Source of the DNA: Bifidobacterium animalis subsp. animalis ATCC 25527
GTDB taxonomy: Bacteria; Actinomycetota; Actinomycetes; Actinomycetales; Bifidobacteriaceae
DNA length: 64,000 nucleotides
Assembly: GCF_000260715.1 (NCBI RefSeq)
Contig: NC_017834.1
Coordinates: 1,674,001 to 1,738,000, forward strand
Direction: 5' to 3'
Shown: positions 53,138-63,963 of the stretch, in pieces
How positions within the stretch are numbered: the first letter of the stretch is position 1
How the letters are laid out: the number at the start of each line of letters is the position of its first letter
Position numbers and translations under genes: made by a program
Notes under the pieces: generated by a model
The model's database searches: none
The model's input: the letters and a program-made list of their open reading frames with translations, nothing else
Told to the model about the DNA's origin: nothing

Positions 53138-54736
53138 TCACTTGGATTCGTGATACGACTTGTCGGTGTTCACCGACCACACGTTGTTCTTCGAGGTCTT
53201 GTGGGTGCGAATGTTGTCCACCGCCTCCATCGACGTGGCCATCGAATGGTCCATGTTGTTGTAGCGGTGCTGTCCGTTGCGGCCCACACAGTACAGATTG
53301 CCGAACGAATCAAGGTATTCCACGAGCTCGGGCATCTGCTCGTAGGTGTCGAAGTAGGCCGGGTATGCCTTCTTCACACGCTCGCGGTGCGAGTCGAGCA
53401 CGTCGTCCGGGCCTGCGATGACGCCCATGCGGGTGAGTTCGTGAATGGCGAACTTCGTGGCGTCCTCGTCGCTCATGTTCCAGAACTCATCGCCTTCCTC
53501 GCAGAAGTATTCGAGGCCGATCCACACCGTGTCATCCACGTCCTTCACCAGGTATGGGCTCCAATTATTGAAGATCTGCAGGCGACCAACCTTGTAGCCC
53601 GGGTCCTGCACGTAAATCCAGCAGTCCGGTACAATCGGCGGATTGCCCAGCGTCGGGATGTCGGTGGTGTTCTTGAGCTTCAAATGCTTGACCAGCAGGC
53701 CGACCGTGACGAAATCGCGGTATGGCAGGCCTTCGGCAATATGGCGCATGTCGGACGGCACAGGCTGCTGTTCGGTGTCCATGGACTCGACCAGGTCCTT
53801 CACCGGCATCGACGAGATGAACTGGTCGGCCTCGAGGGTCTCCTGCGTGCCATCGGAATGCCTCACGAGCACCGAGGCGATTCGGCCGTCGGCACCACGA
53901 TTCACACCGACCACCTTGGTGCCGGTCTTCACCTTGACCCCACGGGCCTCGCAATTGTCTTTCACCGTCTCCCACAGCTGCCCCGGGCCGAGCTTGGGGT
54001 ACCAGAACTCCTCGATGAGCGAAGTTTCCACCTCGCTGTTGTCGCGCTTCTTCGGCATCAGCTTCTGCACGGCATTCTTGAGCACCTCGGAGATCGAGAG
54101 GCCCTTGACGCGCTGCGAACCCCAATCCGCCGAGATCACCGAGGGGTGACGTCCCCATAGTTTCTCGGTGTAGCCTTCGAAGAACATCGAATAGAGCACG
54201 CGTCCGAACCGGTTGATGTAGAAGTTCTCCAGATTGTCTTCCGGAAGTTTGTGCACCATCGACTTCAGATATGAGAAACCGGCCTTCATGGTAATCTTCG
54301 GGCCCATCGCCTTGAGCGTATCAAGCGACAGCGAGATCGGGTAGTCGAGGAAGTGCTTGTTCCAGTAGATGCGCGAGACACGATGGCGCTTGAGCATCAC
54401 TTTGTCTTCAATCTCAGGGTCCGGTCCGCCAGGCTCCAGATCATGGGTGTCGCGGCCGAGTTTCTTGTCGTCGTATGACGGAGCCCCCTGCAACGGCAGC
54501 GTCTCCTGCCACCAGTCCATGATGCGCTCGTCCTTCGAGAAGAAGCGGTGGCCACCGATGTCCATGCGGTTGCCATCGTGCTTCACGGTACGGGCGATGC
54601 CACCGAATTCCTCGGATTCCTCGAGCAGCGTCACATCATAGGCGTTCGAACCGTCCTTCACCAGCTCCCATGCTGCGGTGAGACCGGCAGGGCCTCCACC
54701 AATGATGACGACCGATTCTGGTTCGCTCGTGGTCAC
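53138..54736 (-). CDS. FAD-dependent UDP-galactopyranose-mutase-like oxidoreductase
   Basis: 532 residues. N-terminal Rossmann site SVVIIGGGPAGLTAAWELVK; GGIARTVKHDGNRMDIGGHR follows as in Glf/protoporphyrinogen-oxidase-like enzymes; ENFYINRFGRVLYSMFFEGYTEKLWG resembles the Glf substrate region; C-terminal FAD contact GRNGQHRYNNMDHSMATS. Longer than classical Glf (about 370). Probably makes or modifies a galactofuranose or related sugar for surface polysaccharide, but the reaction is not certain. The start is the GTG at 54736 after AAGGAGG; the frame to 54805 is unsupported. Confidence 0.8.
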   Translation of the reverse strand: MTTSEPESVVIIGGGPAGLTAAWELVKDGSNAYDVTLLEESEEFGGIARTVKHDGNRMDIGGHRFFSKDERIMDWWQETLPLQGAPSYDDKKLGRDTHDLEPGGPDPEIEDKVMLKRHRVSRIYWNKHFLDYPISLSLDTLKAMGPKITMKAGFSYLKSMVHKLPEDNLENFYINRFGRVLYSMFFEGYTEKLWGRHPSVISADWGSQRVKGLSISEVLKNAVQKLMPKKRDNSEVETSLIEEFWYPKLGPGQLWETVKDNCEARGVKVKTGTKVVGVNRGADGRIASVLVRHSDGTQETLEADQFISSMPVKDLVESMDTEQQPVPSDMRHIAEGLPYRDFVTVGLLVKHLKLKNTTDIPTLGNPPIVPDCWIYVQDPGYKVGRLQIFNNWSPYLVKDVDDTVWIGLEYFCEEGDEFWNMSDEDATKFAIHELTRMGVIAGPDDVLDSHRERVKKAYPAYFDTYEQMPELVEYLDSFGNLYCVGRNGQHRYNNMDHSMATSMEAVDNIRTHKTSKNNVWSVNTDKSYHESK

Positions 54737-54929
54737 GATGAGATCCTCCTTCATTGAGGGTATGCATATTGCAAGGACGATCGGGGAACGCCCTGCCTGA
54801 ATCATTCAAGTCAAACCGTAAAGTCGTTACCAGTCTAGTGCGTGCCATGACCTAGGCATGCGCTCATACCGTTGTGAGTGAACATCGCGGCATATGCCCG
54901 AATGGCATGCTGCGGCGCGCGAATGGTCG

Positions 54930-55244
54930 TCATTGCATGTCTTCGGGTATGTCGATGTCGGTCTGCTGCACCTCTTCGACGTTGACGTCCTTGAACGTCA
55001 CGATGCGCACGTTCTTCACGAAACGACTGGAACGGTATACATCCCACACCCACGCGTCGGAGAGCTGCACATCGAAATACACGTCCTGTCCGGCGGACCG
55101 CACGTTGAAATCGACCTTGTTCGCTAAGTAGAAGCGTCGTTCCGTCTCCACCACGTACTTGAACAGCTTGATCACGTCACGGTACTCGCGGTACAATGCG
55201 AGCTCGGCATCGGTTTCGTAGTTGTCGAGATCTTCGGCACTCAT
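54930..55244 (-). CDS. DUF2469 family protein
   Basis: 104 residues, soluble. MSAEDLDNYETDAELALYREYRDVIKLFKYVVETERRFYLANKVDF is the conserved core of DUF2469, found almost only in actinobacteria and usually near ribonuclease HII/signal peptidase genes. Function unknown. It follows the GNAT gene by eight bases and is probably co-transcribed. Confidence 0.88.
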   Translation of the reverse strand: MSAEDLDNYETDAELALYREYRDVIKLFKYVVETERRFYLANKVDFNVRSAGQDVYFDVQLSDAWVWDVYRSSRFVKNVRIVTFKDVNVEEVQQTDIDIPEDMQ

Positions 55245-55252
55245 GCTTGGGG

Positions 55253-56299
55253 TTACTCTTCCTGTTGAGAATCGTCGGCGTTGCGCGACGACATGCGGTC
55301 ATGGCCGAGACGGCGCCACCAGGCCTTCTTCGATTTGTTGTGCTCCGCATTGTTGTACGGCCACGTGTTCTCCGACTCCACGTTGTCTTGGGCGATGCGG
55401 GCGGAGTCGGACTTCATCTTGTCGCCCATGGTCGTCTCGTCCTCGCCGACGGCACGATGCGTCTCCCCCTGTTGCGGGGAGATGGCGTCGGACAGCGCCT
55501 GCTTGCGAATTGCAGTGGAATGCTGGTGGAGCCGCAACGCCTTCTCCATGCCGGGATTCGTGGTGATCACGTGCATGCCGAAGGCGTCCATGGCACGAAC
55601 CGGGTCGTACTCGTCGACCAACGTGTCAAGCACGTTGAGATCTTGGTACTTGTTGTTGGCTTCGTCCCATAAGGCGTCGCGCGAGGTGCCGGACGGCACG
55701 AACCCCAGCGACTGGTACACCGAGTAGGAACGAGTGTTCTTCTCAGGCACCGCCAACCAGATGCGGTGGAGTCCAAGGCCTTCGGGTTCGTCGGCGAACC
55801 CATATGTCATCACGCGCGGCATCGCATCACGAGAATAGCCGCGACCGCGGTATTCCTTGCCCAGAATCACCTGGATGCGGGCAGAGCGTGCCCAACCGTC
55901 GATGTCGATGAGGAAGATCATACCAATGAACTCGGTGGCGGTGTGCTCGTTGACGGTCTCATCCTCATGCTCCTCGGGAACGGTGAGCATCGCCCATGCG
56001 ATGGTGCGGCGCGATTCCGGGTCACCGATGCCGGATTTCTGGGACTCGATGCCGTCGACCCACGCCTGTGAGCGGCGCACCCAGGCCTGCACGGCGGCGC
56101 GTTCCGCCACGCGGTCCTTTCCCGTCACGCCGGAGGCGTTCACGTAGGCGTCCAATGCGTCCATGGATGCCAAGTCGTCCACCGAAGCCGGTCGCAAGTA
56201 CACCATCTCGCCCTGTATGCACGGGATTGTGATCTGCGATGGCAATTCACGCGAGCGTGCGGTACCTTCCCCCGAGTCTCCGTCCACTACTGCTGTCAT
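55253..56299 (-). CDS. GNAT-family acetyltransferase with C-terminal extension
   Basis: 348 residues. GNAT fold of the RimJ/RimL type: MVYLRPASVDDLASMDALDA, GMIFLIDIDGWARSARIQVI, acetyl-CoA loop GKEYRGRGYSRDAMPRVM, and GLHRIWLAVPEKNTRSYSVY. The last ~90 residues are charged and likely disordered (ESENTWPYNNAEHNKSKKAW). Target unknown; may acetylate an N-terminus or small molecule. The start at 56299 (MTAVVDGD) follows AAGGA; 56332 is an alternative. Confidence 0.82.
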   Translation of the reverse strand: MTAVVDGDSGEGTARSRELPSQITIPCIQGEMVYLRPASVDDLASMDALDAYVNASGVTGKDRVAERAAVQAWVRRSQAWVDGIESQKSGIGDPESRRTIAWAMLTVPEEHEDETVNEHTATEFIGMIFLIDIDGWARSARIQVILGKEYRGRGYSRDAMPRVMTYGFADEPEGLGLHRIWLAVPEKNTRSYSVYQSLGFVPSGTSRDALWDEANNKYQDLNVLDTLVDEYDPVRAMDAFGMHVITTNPGMEKALRLHQHSTAIRKQALSDAISPQQGETHRAVGEDETTMGDKMKSDSARIAQDNVESENTWPYNNAEHNKSKKAWWRRLGHDRMSSRNADDSQQEE

Positions 56300-56468
56300 G
56301 TCGTTTCCATCCTTGTATATGGGCATCCCCATCTTTCAACCTTTATATGTTACCCTAGCGCCTTGTCCGAGGCAACGCCCTCACTCTTGCGAACTATTTC
56401 GCCCGTCACACCGCCTCCATGCGTACAAATCTTCCGTGCCCTCCGCGTCTTCCGTATCTTCCGCTAAT

Positions 56469-56576
56469 CTGCGTAAAAAGAGACAGATGGATGCGTCGAA
56501 TCGTCCCTTTTTACGCAAGGATCGATTTACGTACATGGGGACAAACACATGCAATCAACTGTCCCCTTTTACGCAG
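56469..56576. repeat. Two CTGCGTAA hairpin elements upstream of the GNAT gene
   Basis: 56469-56486 faces 56503-56518; a degenerate forward arm 56526-56543 (TTTACGTACATGGGGACA) faces 56559-56576 (CTGTCCCCTTTTACGCAG). Together with the gat terminator they fill the gene-free stretch 56300-56681. Confidence 0.75.
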
Positions 56577-56618
56577 AGATTCCCTTTCGCAGAAGACCGG
56601 GTGCAGGATGGAACGCAG

Positions 56619-56657
56619 AAGGCGCAGCGGAGGCCATTGAGGCCTCCGCTGCGCCTT
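56619..56657 (-). terminator. Terminator of gatCAB
   Basis: A perfect 17-bp stem AAGGCGCAGCGGAGGCC/GGCCTCCGCTGCGCCTT with loop ATTGA, 24 bp beyond gatB. Confidence 0.85.
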
Positions 56658-56681
56658 ACGGTGTCTGTAGTTGGGTGAGAC

Positions 56682-58181
56682 TCAGCCCTTGATCTTCTCC
56701 ATGACGATCTTGGTGACCGCCTTGGCATCGGCCTGACCCTTCGTGGCGCGCATGACCGCGCCGATGATGGCGCCCATCGGCTTCATGTTGCCGCTCTTGA
56801 GCTTCTCCACCACATCCGGGTTGGCCGCCATGGCCTCATCCACGGCCGTCTGCAGCATGCCATCGTCGGAGACGACCTTGAAGCCGTGCTTCTCCACGAT
56901 CTCGGCAGGAGTGCCCTCGCCCTTGAGCACGAGTGCGACCGTCTGCTTGGCGAGCTTGTCGTTGAGCTTGCCCTCGGCAATGAGCTTCTCCACATCGGCC
57001 ACTTCCTGGGCGTTGATCGGCAGCTCCTCGAGCGAGATGCCCTTGGCGTTCGCCTCGCGGGAGAGCTCGCCGAGCCACCACTTCTTGGCACCGGCAGGCG
57101 ACGCACCGAGCTTCACCGTCTCCTCGATGAGGTCGAGGGCATCGGCGTTGATCACGTCGCGCATTTCCACATCGCTGAACTTCCACTCGGCCTTGAGGCG
57201 GTTGCGGCGCTCACGCGGCATCTCCGGCATCTCGGCCTTGAGGCGTTCGATGTGCTCCGGGGTGATGTGCAGCATCACCAGATCCGGGTCCGGGAAGTAC
57301 CGGTAATCGTCGGCGTCCGACTTCACACGGCCGCCGGCGGTGGCCTGCGAGGCCTCGTCCCAGTGGCGCGTTTCCTGCAGAATCTCGCCGCCGTCGTTCA
57401 GAATGGCGGCCTGACGGCGAATCTCATACTGGATCGTACGTTCGATGCCGCGGAACGAGTTCACGTTCTTCGTTTCGGAACGGGTGCCGAATGGATCGTC
57501 GGGGGAACGGCGCAGCGAGACGTTCACGTCCGCGCGCATATTGCCCTGCTCCATGCGGGCATGCGAGATGTTGAGCGCACGCACAATGTCACGGATGGCG
57601 CGCATGTAGGCGCCTGCGATTTCCGGGCCGCGGTCGCCCACGCCGGTGATCGGCTTCGTCACGATCTCGATGAGCGGCACACCCGCGCGGTTGTAGTCGA
57701 CGAGCGAATGGTCGGCACCTTCGATGCGGCCGTCGGCACCGCCCACATGCGTGTTCTTGCCGGCGTCGTCTTCAATGTGGGCGCGTTCGATCGGCACGCG
57801 GAACACGGAGCCGTCTTCGAGCTCGACGTCGAGGTAGCCCTCGCCGTTCGTCGGCTTGTCGTACTGCGAGATCTGGTAGTCACGCGGCATATCCGGGTAG
57901 AAGTAGTTCTTGCGGGAGAACTGGCTCCACTCGTTGATCTGGCAGTGCAGGGCCAGACCGAGCTTGATCGCGTAGTCCACCGCGGTGGCATTGAGCACCG
58001 GCAGCGAACCCGGCAAACCGAGGCTCACCGGCGTGAGCTCGGTATTCGGCTCGGCGCCGAACGAGATGGGTGCCGGGCAGAACAGCTTGGTGCGTGTGCT
58101 CAGCTCAACGTGGGTTTCCAAACCGATAACCGGGTCGAATTCCTTGACGGCTTCGGAATACTTCATCAACTTTTCAGCCAT
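56682..58181 (-). CDS. gatB: Aspartyl/glutamyl-tRNA amidotransferase subunit B
   Basis: 499 residues. Binds misacylated Glu-tRNA-Gln/Asp-tRNA-Asn and phosphorylates the acyl group. [21 protein letters not shown] at the start, [24 protein letters not shown] motif, [14 protein letters not shown], and the C-terminal YqeY-like tail domain ([20 protein letters not shown]). Follows gatA by 20 bp with GGAGG before its ATG. Confidence 0.97.
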   Translation of the reverse strand: MAEKLMKYSEAVKEFDPVIGLETHVELSTRTKLFCPAPISFGAEPNTELTPVSLGLPGSLPVLNATAVDYAIKLGLALHCQINEWSQFSRKNYFYPDMPRDYQISQYDKPTNGEGYLDVELEDGSVFRVPIERAHIEDDAGKNTHVGGADGRIEGADHSLVDYNRAGVPLIEIVTKPITGVGDRGPEIAGAYMRAIRDIVRALNISHARMEQGNMRADVNVSLRRSPDDPFGTRSETKNVNSFRGIERTIQYEIRRQAAILNDGGEILQETRHWDEASQATAGGRVKSDADDYRYFPDPDLVMLHITPEHIERLKAEMPEMPRERRNRLKAEWKFSDVEMRDVINADALDLIEETVKLGASPAGAKKWWLGELSREANAKGISLEELPINAQEVADVEKLIAEGKLNDKLAKQTVALVLKGEGTPAEIVEKHGFKVVSDDGMLQTAVDEAMAANPDVVEKLKSGNMKPMGAIIGAVMRATKGQADAKAVTKIVMEKIKG

Positions 58182-58201
58182 AATCTAACTTTCCTCCGCC
58201 T

Positions 58202-59746
58202 TCAGTCGTTGATCGAATCAAGCCATGGGGTCTTCAGCGACTTGAAGATCGGCCCGTTCCACTCATCTTCCAACGCGGCCTCCAATGCGGCGGCCGGCTT
58301 GTACATCACTTCGTCGCGCTGCTGCGGGGCGATGAACTGGATGCCCACCGGCAGGCCGTCGTCCGACAGGCCGGCCGGGATGCTCATGGCTGGCACGCCG
58401 GCGAGGTTGGCCGGAATGGTGGCGATGTCGTTCATGTACATGGCCAGCGGGTCATCCATTTTCTCACCGAACTTGAACGCGGTGCTCGGGCTCGTCGGGG
58501 AGACGAGCACATCGGCCTGCTTGAAGGCGTTCTTGAAGTCTTCGATGATGAGCGTGCGCACCTTCTGCGCGGAGCCGTACCATGCGTCGTAATAGCCTGC
58601 GGACAGCGCATAGGTGCCCAGGATGATGCGGCGCTTGACTTCGTCGCCGAAGCCGGCCTCACGGGTGTAGGCCATCATGTTGGCCGCCGTCTGCGCCACG
58701 TCCTTCGGGGGCATCACGCGCAGACCATAGCGCATGCCGTCGTAACGGGCGAGATTCGAGCTCACCTCCGACGGCATGATGATGTAATAGGCACCCAGAG
58801 CGTACTTGAAGCGCGGGCAGGAGACCTCGACGACCTCGGCACCCATCGCCTCGAGCTTCTTCACGGCCTCGTTGAAGCGTGCCTCGACACCGGGCTGGAA
58901 GCCTTCGCCGCCGAGCTCCTTCACCAAGCCGATCCGCATGCCCTTCAGGTCGCGGTTCATGCCCTCGCGGGCGGCTTTGGCCATGGGGCGCGGCCCCTGC
59001 GGAATCGACGTGGAGTCACGCTTGTCATGACCGCCGATGATCTCCTGCAGCAATGCGGAATCGAGCACGGTGCGCGAGACCGGGCCAATCTGGTCGAGCG
59101 AGGAGGCCATGGCTATGGCGCCGAAACGGGAGACGCCGCCATAGGTGGGCTTGACGCCAACGGTACCGGTCAATGCGCCTGGCTGGCGAATGGAGCCGCC
59201 GGTGTCGGTGCCCAGGGCCAACGGTGCCTCGAAGGCGCTCACGGCAGCCGCGGAGCCGCCGCCGGAGCCTCCGGGCACGCGCTCGACATCCCACGGATTG
59301 GCCGTGTGCTGGTAGGCGGAATGCTCAGTGGAGGAGCCCTGCGCGAACTCATCGAGGTTCGTCTTGCCCAGCAACGGCATATGCGCCGCCTTGAGCTTCT
59401 CGATCACCGTGGCATCGTACGGGGGAACCCAGCCCTCGAGAATGCGCGAGGCCGCCGTGGTCTCGATGCCCTTCGTCACGATCATGTCTTTGATGGCGAT
59501 CGGCACACCGGCAAGCTCCGGCAGTTCGGCCTTCTCGGCATCCGAAAGATTGTCGAAGGCGTCGGCCTGCTCCAGCGCGGCCTCGCCGGCGACCTTGAGG
59601 AACGCCTTAATCGTGGGCTCCGCGGCGTCGATCACCTCGAGCTCGGCGTTCACCAAGTCACGGCTCGACACCTCCTTGGAACGCAACAGTTCGGCCATCT
59701 GAACGGCCGAGAGCTTCACCAGTTCGGTTGTGGCGGTATTCGTCAT
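58202..59746 (-). CDS. gatA: Aspartyl/glutamyl-tRNA amidotransferase subunit A
   Basis: 514 residues, amidase that releases ammonia from Gln. The catalytic Lys is in [20 protein letters not shown] near residue 77 and the Ser-cisSer pair in [20 protein letters not shown] near 150-175. The start at 59746 ([10 protein letters not shown]) has GGAGG and overlaps the gatC stop region by a base or two; the frame to 59797 lies inside gatC. The family usually has about 480-510 residues. Confidence 0.97.
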   Translation of the reverse strand: MTNTATTELVKLSAVQMAELLRSKEVSSRDLVNAELEVIDAAEPTIKAFLKVAGEAALEQADAFDNLSDAEKAELPELAGVPIAIKDMIVTKGIETTAASRILEGWVPPYDATVIEKLKAAHMPLLGKTNLDEFAQGSSTEHSAYQHTANPWDVERVPGGSGGGSAAAVSAFEAPLALGTDTGGSIRQPGALTGTVGVKPTYGGVSRFGAIAMASSLDQIGPVSRTVLDSALLQEIIGGHDKRDSTSIPQGPRPMAKAAREGMNRDLKGMRIGLVKELGGEGFQPGVEARFNEAVKKLEAMGAEVVEVSCPRFKYALGAYYIIMPSEVSSNLARYDGMRYGLRVMPPKDVAQTAANMMAYTREAGFGDEVKRRIILGTYALSAGYYDAWYGSAQKVRTLIIEDFKNAFKQADVLVSPTSPSTAFKFGEKMDDPLAMYMNDIATIPANLAGVPAMSIPAGLSDDGLPVGIQFIAPQQRDEVMYKPAAALEAALEDEWNGPIFKSLKTPWLDSIND

Positions 59747-59747
59747 A

Positions 59748-60113
<366 letters not shown>

Positions 60114-60165
60114 TCACAGGCCTCTCCACCTCGGGAGTGCTCATTCACCTCACTTCATTCGCACA

Positions 60166-61113
60166 TCACTTCACATCGCGCCGATCCATCACGATCACAC
60201 CTGCGGCGTAGACCACCACGGCCCAGGCGAGGTAGATCAGGCCAGCCCACCCTCAACTCGGCTGGAACGGATGCGTCGCGCCCATCGACAGTTGCGCGCT
60301 CGCACTGTTCGAGAACGAGTTGGCGCCCACACCTGCGAAATAGGTGAGCGCGTTCGCCGGCAGGCAGTTATTGAGGGAGACCACGCAGGTGAACTTCTCG
60401 CCGAGCAGCTGCACCATCTGCAGCATCGACGGCACAATCATGAACAGCACGACCACGCAGAGCACGCCGCCGACGGTCGAACGGCACAGCGCACCGAAGC
60501 CCATCGACATCACCGCGCCCAACGCCATCGCCAACGGTATGCCCAGCAGCATGACCCACGGCATCGCGGCCGGCATCTCGGCATTGCCGGTGCTCACCGA
60601 CGAGCCCATCATGATCGCCGCGCATCCCCACGCCAGCAGCACGCCGACGAAGGAGGCGAGGAAGGTCACGACGGCGAGTACCAGCGCCTTTGCATTCATG
60701 AACATGGTGCGGCGCGGGTTCACCGTGAGCGACGTGATAATCGACGAACTCGAGAACTCGCTCGTGAGCACCATCACGCCGAGAATACCGACGATCAGAA
60801 GCACGTTGGTCGCACCGGAGCTGACGGCCGACCACAGGTCCTCGTTGCCGAGCGGCGTGCCGCCGCCCTCCGACTCCACGAAGCCCAGCAGCCAGCCCAT
60901 CATCAGACTGTTGACGGCGAAGAACACAATGGCGAGCACCAGCAGCACATAGGTGGACGTCACGCTCCACACCTTGCACCATTCCGCGCGCAATGCGCCG
61001 CCGAAGCCCAGTCTCCTGGCCTGCGCCGCACCATGGGCTGCGCCATGTGCCGCACCGGGAACCGTTCCTGACGGCATTCCCGTTGGATTCGCTGATTGCA
61101 TGGCACCACTCAT
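60166..61113 (-). pseudogene. ABC-2 type permease with in-frame stop near the C-terminus
   Basis: The open frame gives 286 residues (61113-60253) with an A/G/H-rich N-terminus and about five helices (TSTYVLLVLAIVFFAVNSL, NVLLIVGILGVMVLTSEFSS, VTFLASFVGVLLAWGCAAIM, LGIPLAMALGAVMSMGF, LCVVVLFMIVPSM). A TGA at 60253-60255 interrupts it. The same frame then continues for 28 codons with a convincing last helix (GLIYLAWAVVVYAAGVIVMD) and RRDVK, ending at 60166. The final helix is therefore lost unless the stop is read through. It overlaps the ATPase gene by four bases (ATGA). Confidence 0.85.
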
Positions 61114-62125
61114 CGCGCCCCTCCGTTCCCCATGTTCTGCACCGGCATGTTCTGCATTGGCATGTTCTGCGGAATCTGTGCACCGGCCGCCGTCATCGGC
61201 GCGCTCACATACTGTGCATGCGCGTGCGTGAGTTCCATGTATGCCTGTTCGAGCGAGACCTGCTCGCGCATGAACCAGTACGCGACGATCTGCGAGCGCG
61301 CGAAGCCATGCGCAACGGCGGCGAAATCGGCGCCTTCGATTCTGAATGCGCGCGAGTCCGCCGGGTAGCCGTCTTCCACGGCGGTCTCCGTGATGCGCAC
61401 GCTCGGCGAGTTCGCGAACATCGCCTGCATGCGCTTGGCATCGGGCGTCACCACGGAGAGCAGATCGCGCGAATGCTCCTCTACGAAATCACTCACCGTG
61501 GTCGTCTGCAAAATGCGGCCTTCGCCAATGATGACCAGATTGTCGGCCGTGAGCGCCACCTCGCTCATCAGATGCAAGCGCAGCAGCACGGCGCGCCCCT
61601 CGGCCGCGCAATTGCGGCACAGATCGCGCACCCATTTGACGCCTTCGGCGTCGAGTTCGTTCACCGGTTCATCGAGCACGAGGTTCTTCGGGTCGCCGAG
61701 CAGCGATGCGGCGATGGCGAGTCTCTGGCTCATGCCGACGAGAATCTGCCCGCCTTCGTCTTTTTCACACTGGCCAGGCCGGTGAGGTCCATCACTTCGT
61801 CGACGCGCGATTTCGAGATGTTGTTCGTATATGCGAGCGAGCACAGGTATGTGTATGCGGACCTGCTTTTCGGCGCGCATTTTGCGTCGAGCACCGCGCC
61901 CACCGATGTCATCGGGATCGCATGCTTCACATAGGGCACGCCGTCGATGAGGGTCGTGCCGGAATTCGGACGGATCAGGCCAAGCAGCACGCGCATCGTC
62001 GTGGATTTTCCGGCGCCATTGGGGCCGAGGAATCCGGTCACCTTGCCGTCGGGAGCGGTGAAGCTCACGTTGTCGAGCACTTACTTGGCGCCAAACATTT
62101 TCGTAACGCCTTGTATTTCAATCAC
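61110..62125 (-). pseudogene. ABC transporter ATPase with a nonsense codon and a frameshift
   Basis: The start GTG at 62125 gives VIEIQGVTKMFGAK, then TAA at 62083-62081 where relatives have Gln (CAA to TAA), then VLDNVSFTAPDGKVTGFLGP with Walker A GPNGAGKST. The frame is lost near 61745 just before the signature, which resumes in another frame as VGMSQRLAIAASLLGDPKNL, Walker B LVLDEP and the H-loop region. The last ~90 residues (with M/Q-rich repeats) are the usual regulatory tail. With the permease it would have formed a bacitracin/antibiotic-type ABC exporter; function is now lost. Confidence 0.88.
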
Positions 62126-62313
62126 CCGGGCACAGTATCACACCAACGCCGTCGGATGCGGCCACCTGTCCACTTTTGCCAGACACCCGCGGCTGCGAAT
62201 GCCCGTGGCGTACGCCATACGCGTACCGGTGCGAACAGATAACGTCCCACTGCGCAGCGCGGGACACTGCATATGGTCAGACTGTGCAATGTGAGCAGAT
62301 ATACGATGACGGA

Positions 62314-63123
62314 CTACGCAATGTGGGCATGCTGCGCGATCCACGCATGCATGGTCACGGCCGCCGCCGCACCGGCATTGATGGAGCGCACCGAGCCGAA
62401 TTGGCTGATGTACACGACGTCGTCGGCCAACTCGAGCGCCTTCTTCGACAGGCCCGGTCCTTCGGCGCCGAACAGCAGCAGGCAGCGTTCGGGGAAGCGG
62501 TAGGTCTCCATGGGCACCGCGCCGTCGATGATGTCCATGGCGATCACCTTGGCGTTCTGCGCAATGTTCAGGTCGTGCCGCGCGTACACCAGTTCGCGGG
62601 CGGCATCAGCGGGACTCAGCACACCGGCCCGGGCCGCCGTCTGCGCCGTTTCGATGCGCTGGCGCGCCTCGGCACGTTCCTGTGCGATGCGCGCGTGCCA
62701 ATCGTCCACGCAGGCGCGAATCGACGGGTGATGCACCACATGCTGGTACAGCTCGGTCATGAGCGCGCCCTTGCGGTTCCATTTGTGCGGACCCACGATG
62801 TGCACGCGGTTCGCCGTGAAGGCATTCGCCGTGCGCACCATTGAACCGATGTTGAAGTCGTGCGTCCAGTTCTCCACGGCCACTTCGAACATATGGCGCC
62901 CGCGGGCGTCCAAATCGGCCTTAATCGCCTCGACCGACCAGTACCGGTACCGGTCGAGCACGTTGCGGCGGTCGCCTTCGTCGAGCAACGCGGCATCGAA
63001 TCTGGGGTCGTCCGGGCGCGGCTCCTGCGGGTGCTCTTCAATCCACGGCCCCACACCGACCTCACGGAATTCCGGCTCGCCGGAGGCCTTGGCCAGCACA
63101 TCGATCGGATTCGGCTCATGCAT
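62314..63123 (-). CDS. TrmH/SpoU-family RNA 2'-O-methyltransferase
   Basis: 269 residues. SPOUT knot motifs: DFNIGSMVRTANAFTANRVH near residue 90, RCLLLFGAEGPGLSKKALEL near 215, and YISQFGSVRSINAGAAAAVT near 240. Methylates a ribose in tRNA or rRNA; the target is not evident. GGGAGGGAA precedes the ATG. The preceding gap 62126-62313 shows no gene. Neighbour upstream is the PRTase-like gene. Confidence 0.9.
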   Translation of the reverse strand: MHEPNPIDVLAKASGEPEFREVGVGPWIEEHPQEPRPDDPRFDAALLDEGDRRNVLDRYRYWSVEAIKADLDARGRHMFEVAVENWTHDFNIGSMVRTANAFTANRVHIVGPHKWNRKGALMTELYQHVVHHPSIRACVDDWHARIAQERAEARQRIETAQTAARAGVLSPADAARELVYARHDLNIAQNAKVIAMDIIDGAVPMETYRFPERCLLLFGAEGPGLSKKALELADDVVYISQFGSVRSINAGAAAAVTMHAWIAQHAHIA

Positions 63124-63168
63124 GGCCCATTCCCTCCCTTTTCGGCTTCCAGTGCAGATCAGCGCAGC

Positions 63169-63831
63169 TCAGTGCAGCTCGGATTCCCGGAACACCTCGA
63201 TGAACGGCAGTTCCGCCGTGCTGTCGTCTGCCGGATTCACCACGCGGATCACCGGATCCACCATATCCACACCGCCAATAAGCGAGGCCACGGCCACCAC
63301 TTCGGCGCCCTGGGCCTCAACGATGCCGAAGTCGAGGCTCAGTTCGTTGCCGTTGCGCAATGTGACGAGCGAGGAGGTCTGCACATACGACTTCTCCGAC
63401 AGCCATGCGTCGAGCAGCAGCACATGCTTGCCTTCGATGGACGGCCCTTTGATCGAAGGGAACACGAAGTCCATCACGAAACCGTTGAGGTCTTCGCCAC
63501 GTGAGGCGGCCGCGTGCATCATCGCGCACACCATGGGCACGGCCGCGGCGGTCAGCGCACCCACCGCGTCGAAATCATCCACCGAATAACCGGCCTCCTC
63601 GATCGTGTCGAGCAGAATATGGCCAATCAGTGAAGCGCCATGGGAGTCGAACGTGACGTCGGACAATTCGGAGAACGGCCGATCCGCCATATGTTCGCGC
63701 AGCATACGTCTGAGCTGTTCCCGCGGCTCCATGGCGAAGAAATCCACCGCCTCCTCCCGACTGACGGTGCGGCTGGCGGTCTGATCGCTGTTCGAAACGC
63801 CGGTGGGGCGGAATCCCTGTGACTGACTCAT
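63169..63831 (-). CDS. Phosphoribosyltransferase-like protein (PyrE-like fold)
   Basis: 220 residues. Resembles orotate phosphoribosyltransferase: DFDAVGALTAAAVPMVCAMM, GEDLNGFVMDF and the region VLLLDAWLSEKSYVQTSSLV where PRTases have the PRPP loop (VDDxxTTGxT). That loop keeps one acidic residue but not the TTG, so PRPP binding is doubtful. It could be a regulatory homologue. TACTCT, GGAGCC, ATG at the start. Confidence 0.7.
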   Translation of the reverse strand: MSQSQGFRPTGVSNSDQTASRTVSREEAVDFFAMEPREQLRRMLREHMADRPFSELSDVTFDSHGASLIGHILLDTIEEAGYSVDDFDAVGALTAAAVPMVCAMMHAAASRGEDLNGFVMDFVFPSIKGPSIEGKHVLLLDAWLSEKSYVQTSSLVTLRNGNELSLDFGIVEAQGAEVVAVASLIGGVDMVDPVIRVVNPADDSTAELPFIEVFRESELH

Positions 63832-63837
63832 GGCTCC

Positions 63838-63843
63838 AGAGTA
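63838..63843 (-). promoter_or_regulatory. Probable -10 element of the PRTase-like gene
   Basis: TACTCT then GGAGCC then ATG on the minus strand, identical spacer to the gene at 43203. Confidence 0.4.
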
Positions 63844-63963
63844 ATCCGCGAACCCGATTTCGTCACCAGATCTGCAATGCGCATGCTCATTCCCGCGACG
63901 TATGGGAATGCTCAGCGCTTCCGCGTACAGTATGGGTATACACGAAGCCGAACAGGAAGTGCC

